64,000 bases of DNA, taken from contig NZ_CP050306.1 of NCBI RefSeq assembly GCF_014189535.1, positions 1 through 64,000 on the forward strand, given 5' to 3'. A program made the position numbers and the translations under genes. The notes beneath the pieces were generated by a model, which was not told the origin of the DNA, did no database searches, and saw nothing but the letters and a program-made list of their open reading frames with translations. Shown piece by piece: positions 63,565-64,000 of this stretch. Source of the stretch: Rhizobium lusitanum (GTDB lineage: Bacteria > Pseudomonadota > Alphaproteobacteria > Rhizobiales > Rhizobiaceae). Every line of letters starts with the position of its first letter. Positions within the stretch are counted from its first letter, which is position 1.

Positions 63565-64000
63565 TACCATAGCAAGTCGGCCCTGGAAACGTCTATCGTG
63601 GCAGCGAAAGCCAGAGCGACAGCAGGCCCGACGCCCGGAACGGTCATCAGCCTTTTGCAAACGGCATCATTCTTCGCGATGGACATTAGCCTCTAATGAA
63701 GCACGGTGAACTGCTCACGAAGTTTCTGTCGCGCCACAAGAAGGGCATTCATGATATCGCACAGCTTCGGAACGTCACCGGCGAGATCCCGGATGCATTC
63801 CTGGAACTTTCCAGCGCCAACGATGCCAACCTTCAAACCGAAGTTGCGCAACAGCCCACGGATATCGTTCTCGATCGCAATGGCCTTCTGCTGAAGCAGT
63901 TTGCGTACGGTCAGCAGAACGCGCCGCTTCTGGCTTGCCCGCGTTTTAACATGGATCGGTCGGAAGAGATCGATGCGCATCATCTGTGCAATGCCACGAG
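63565..64000 (-). pseudogene. IS110-family transposase remnant running off the window
   Basis: Related to the intact copy at 59589: RIDLFRPIHVKTRASQKRRV, IENDIRGLLRNFGLKVGIVG, then an in-frame TAG at about 63697 followed in the same frame by RLMTVPGVGPAVALAFAATI. The sequence breaks off near 63565. Unlike most breaks in this window, this is a substitution-type stop, so genuine decay. Confidence 0.8.

Noticed and set aside
1..64000. CRISPR array, tRNA or rRNA genes
   Set aside because: No regularly spaced repeats and no cloverleaf or rRNA-like sequence noticed on reading; a covariance-model search was not possible.

Overview
The window looks like part of a large accessory replicon (plasmid or megaplasmid) of a Rhizobiaceae bacterium. 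The evidence is a complete repA-repB-repC replication and partition operon (6845-10585), three SyrB-like regulator paralogues, a DUF736 gene, a DUF1612 (RHE_PE00001-type) gene, and a density of IS elements typical of rhizobial symbiotic or accessory plasmids. No rRNA, tRNA, CRISPR array or ribosomal-protein gene was seen. The strain cannot be named from this sequence.

Layout. 0-2 kb: the 3' part of a phosphoserine aminotransferase gene overlapping an inositol-monophosphatase-type phosphatase. 2-4.2 kb: three SyrB-like genes. 4.3-6.1 kb: an IS3-family element that supplies the last codons of a DUF433 gene. 6.4-13.1 kb: a ProQ/FinO gene convergent with repC, then repC, a probable antisense RNA, repB, repA with an operator/promoter, a large ParB-like gene and a 27-codon hydrophobic ORF. 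13.6-18.9 kb: small membrane and DUF736 proteins, a DEDDh exonuclease, a DUF4143-type ATPase and two lipoproteins. 19-28.8 kb: two cassettes of toxin-antitoxin genes plus a tyrosine recombinase, separated by Tn3-type remnants and a Tn3-inverted-repeat-bounded cassette carrying a GST and an HxlR regulator. 28.9-37.1 kb: a defence-like island (SEC-C protein, CoiA-like nuclease, AbiE toxin-antitoxin pair, ABC-three-component system, TIGR02391 protein). 37.2-44.8 kb: an IS3 element between IS21-like ends, then a recombinase-in-trio (RIT) element with 91-bp perfect inverted repeats sitting in a dnaE2 fragment. 45.2-46.4 kb: a broken MFS transporter gene.

47.5-55.1 kb holds the most unusual locus. 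Two convergent operons encode only exported proteins: a GH25 lysozyme, a caspase-like peptidase fused to a second GH25 lysozyme, a lipoprotein, an unknown secreted protein, a second caspase-like protein with an EF-hand, and a secreted papain-like Cys/His enzyme. I know of no named system with this composition. It looks like a cell-envelope protease plus peptidoglycan-hydrolase system, but its purpose is inference. 55.3-64 kb is an IS graveyard (IS6, IS3, ISL3, IS110, IS21 pieces) with a LysE exporter/Lrp regulator pair.

At least twelve genes are broken by apparent single-base changes, nearly all in homopolymer runs (runs of A, C, G or T). That pattern suggests sequencing or assembly error at least as strongly as gene decay, so the 'pseudogene' calls below should be read with that in mind.
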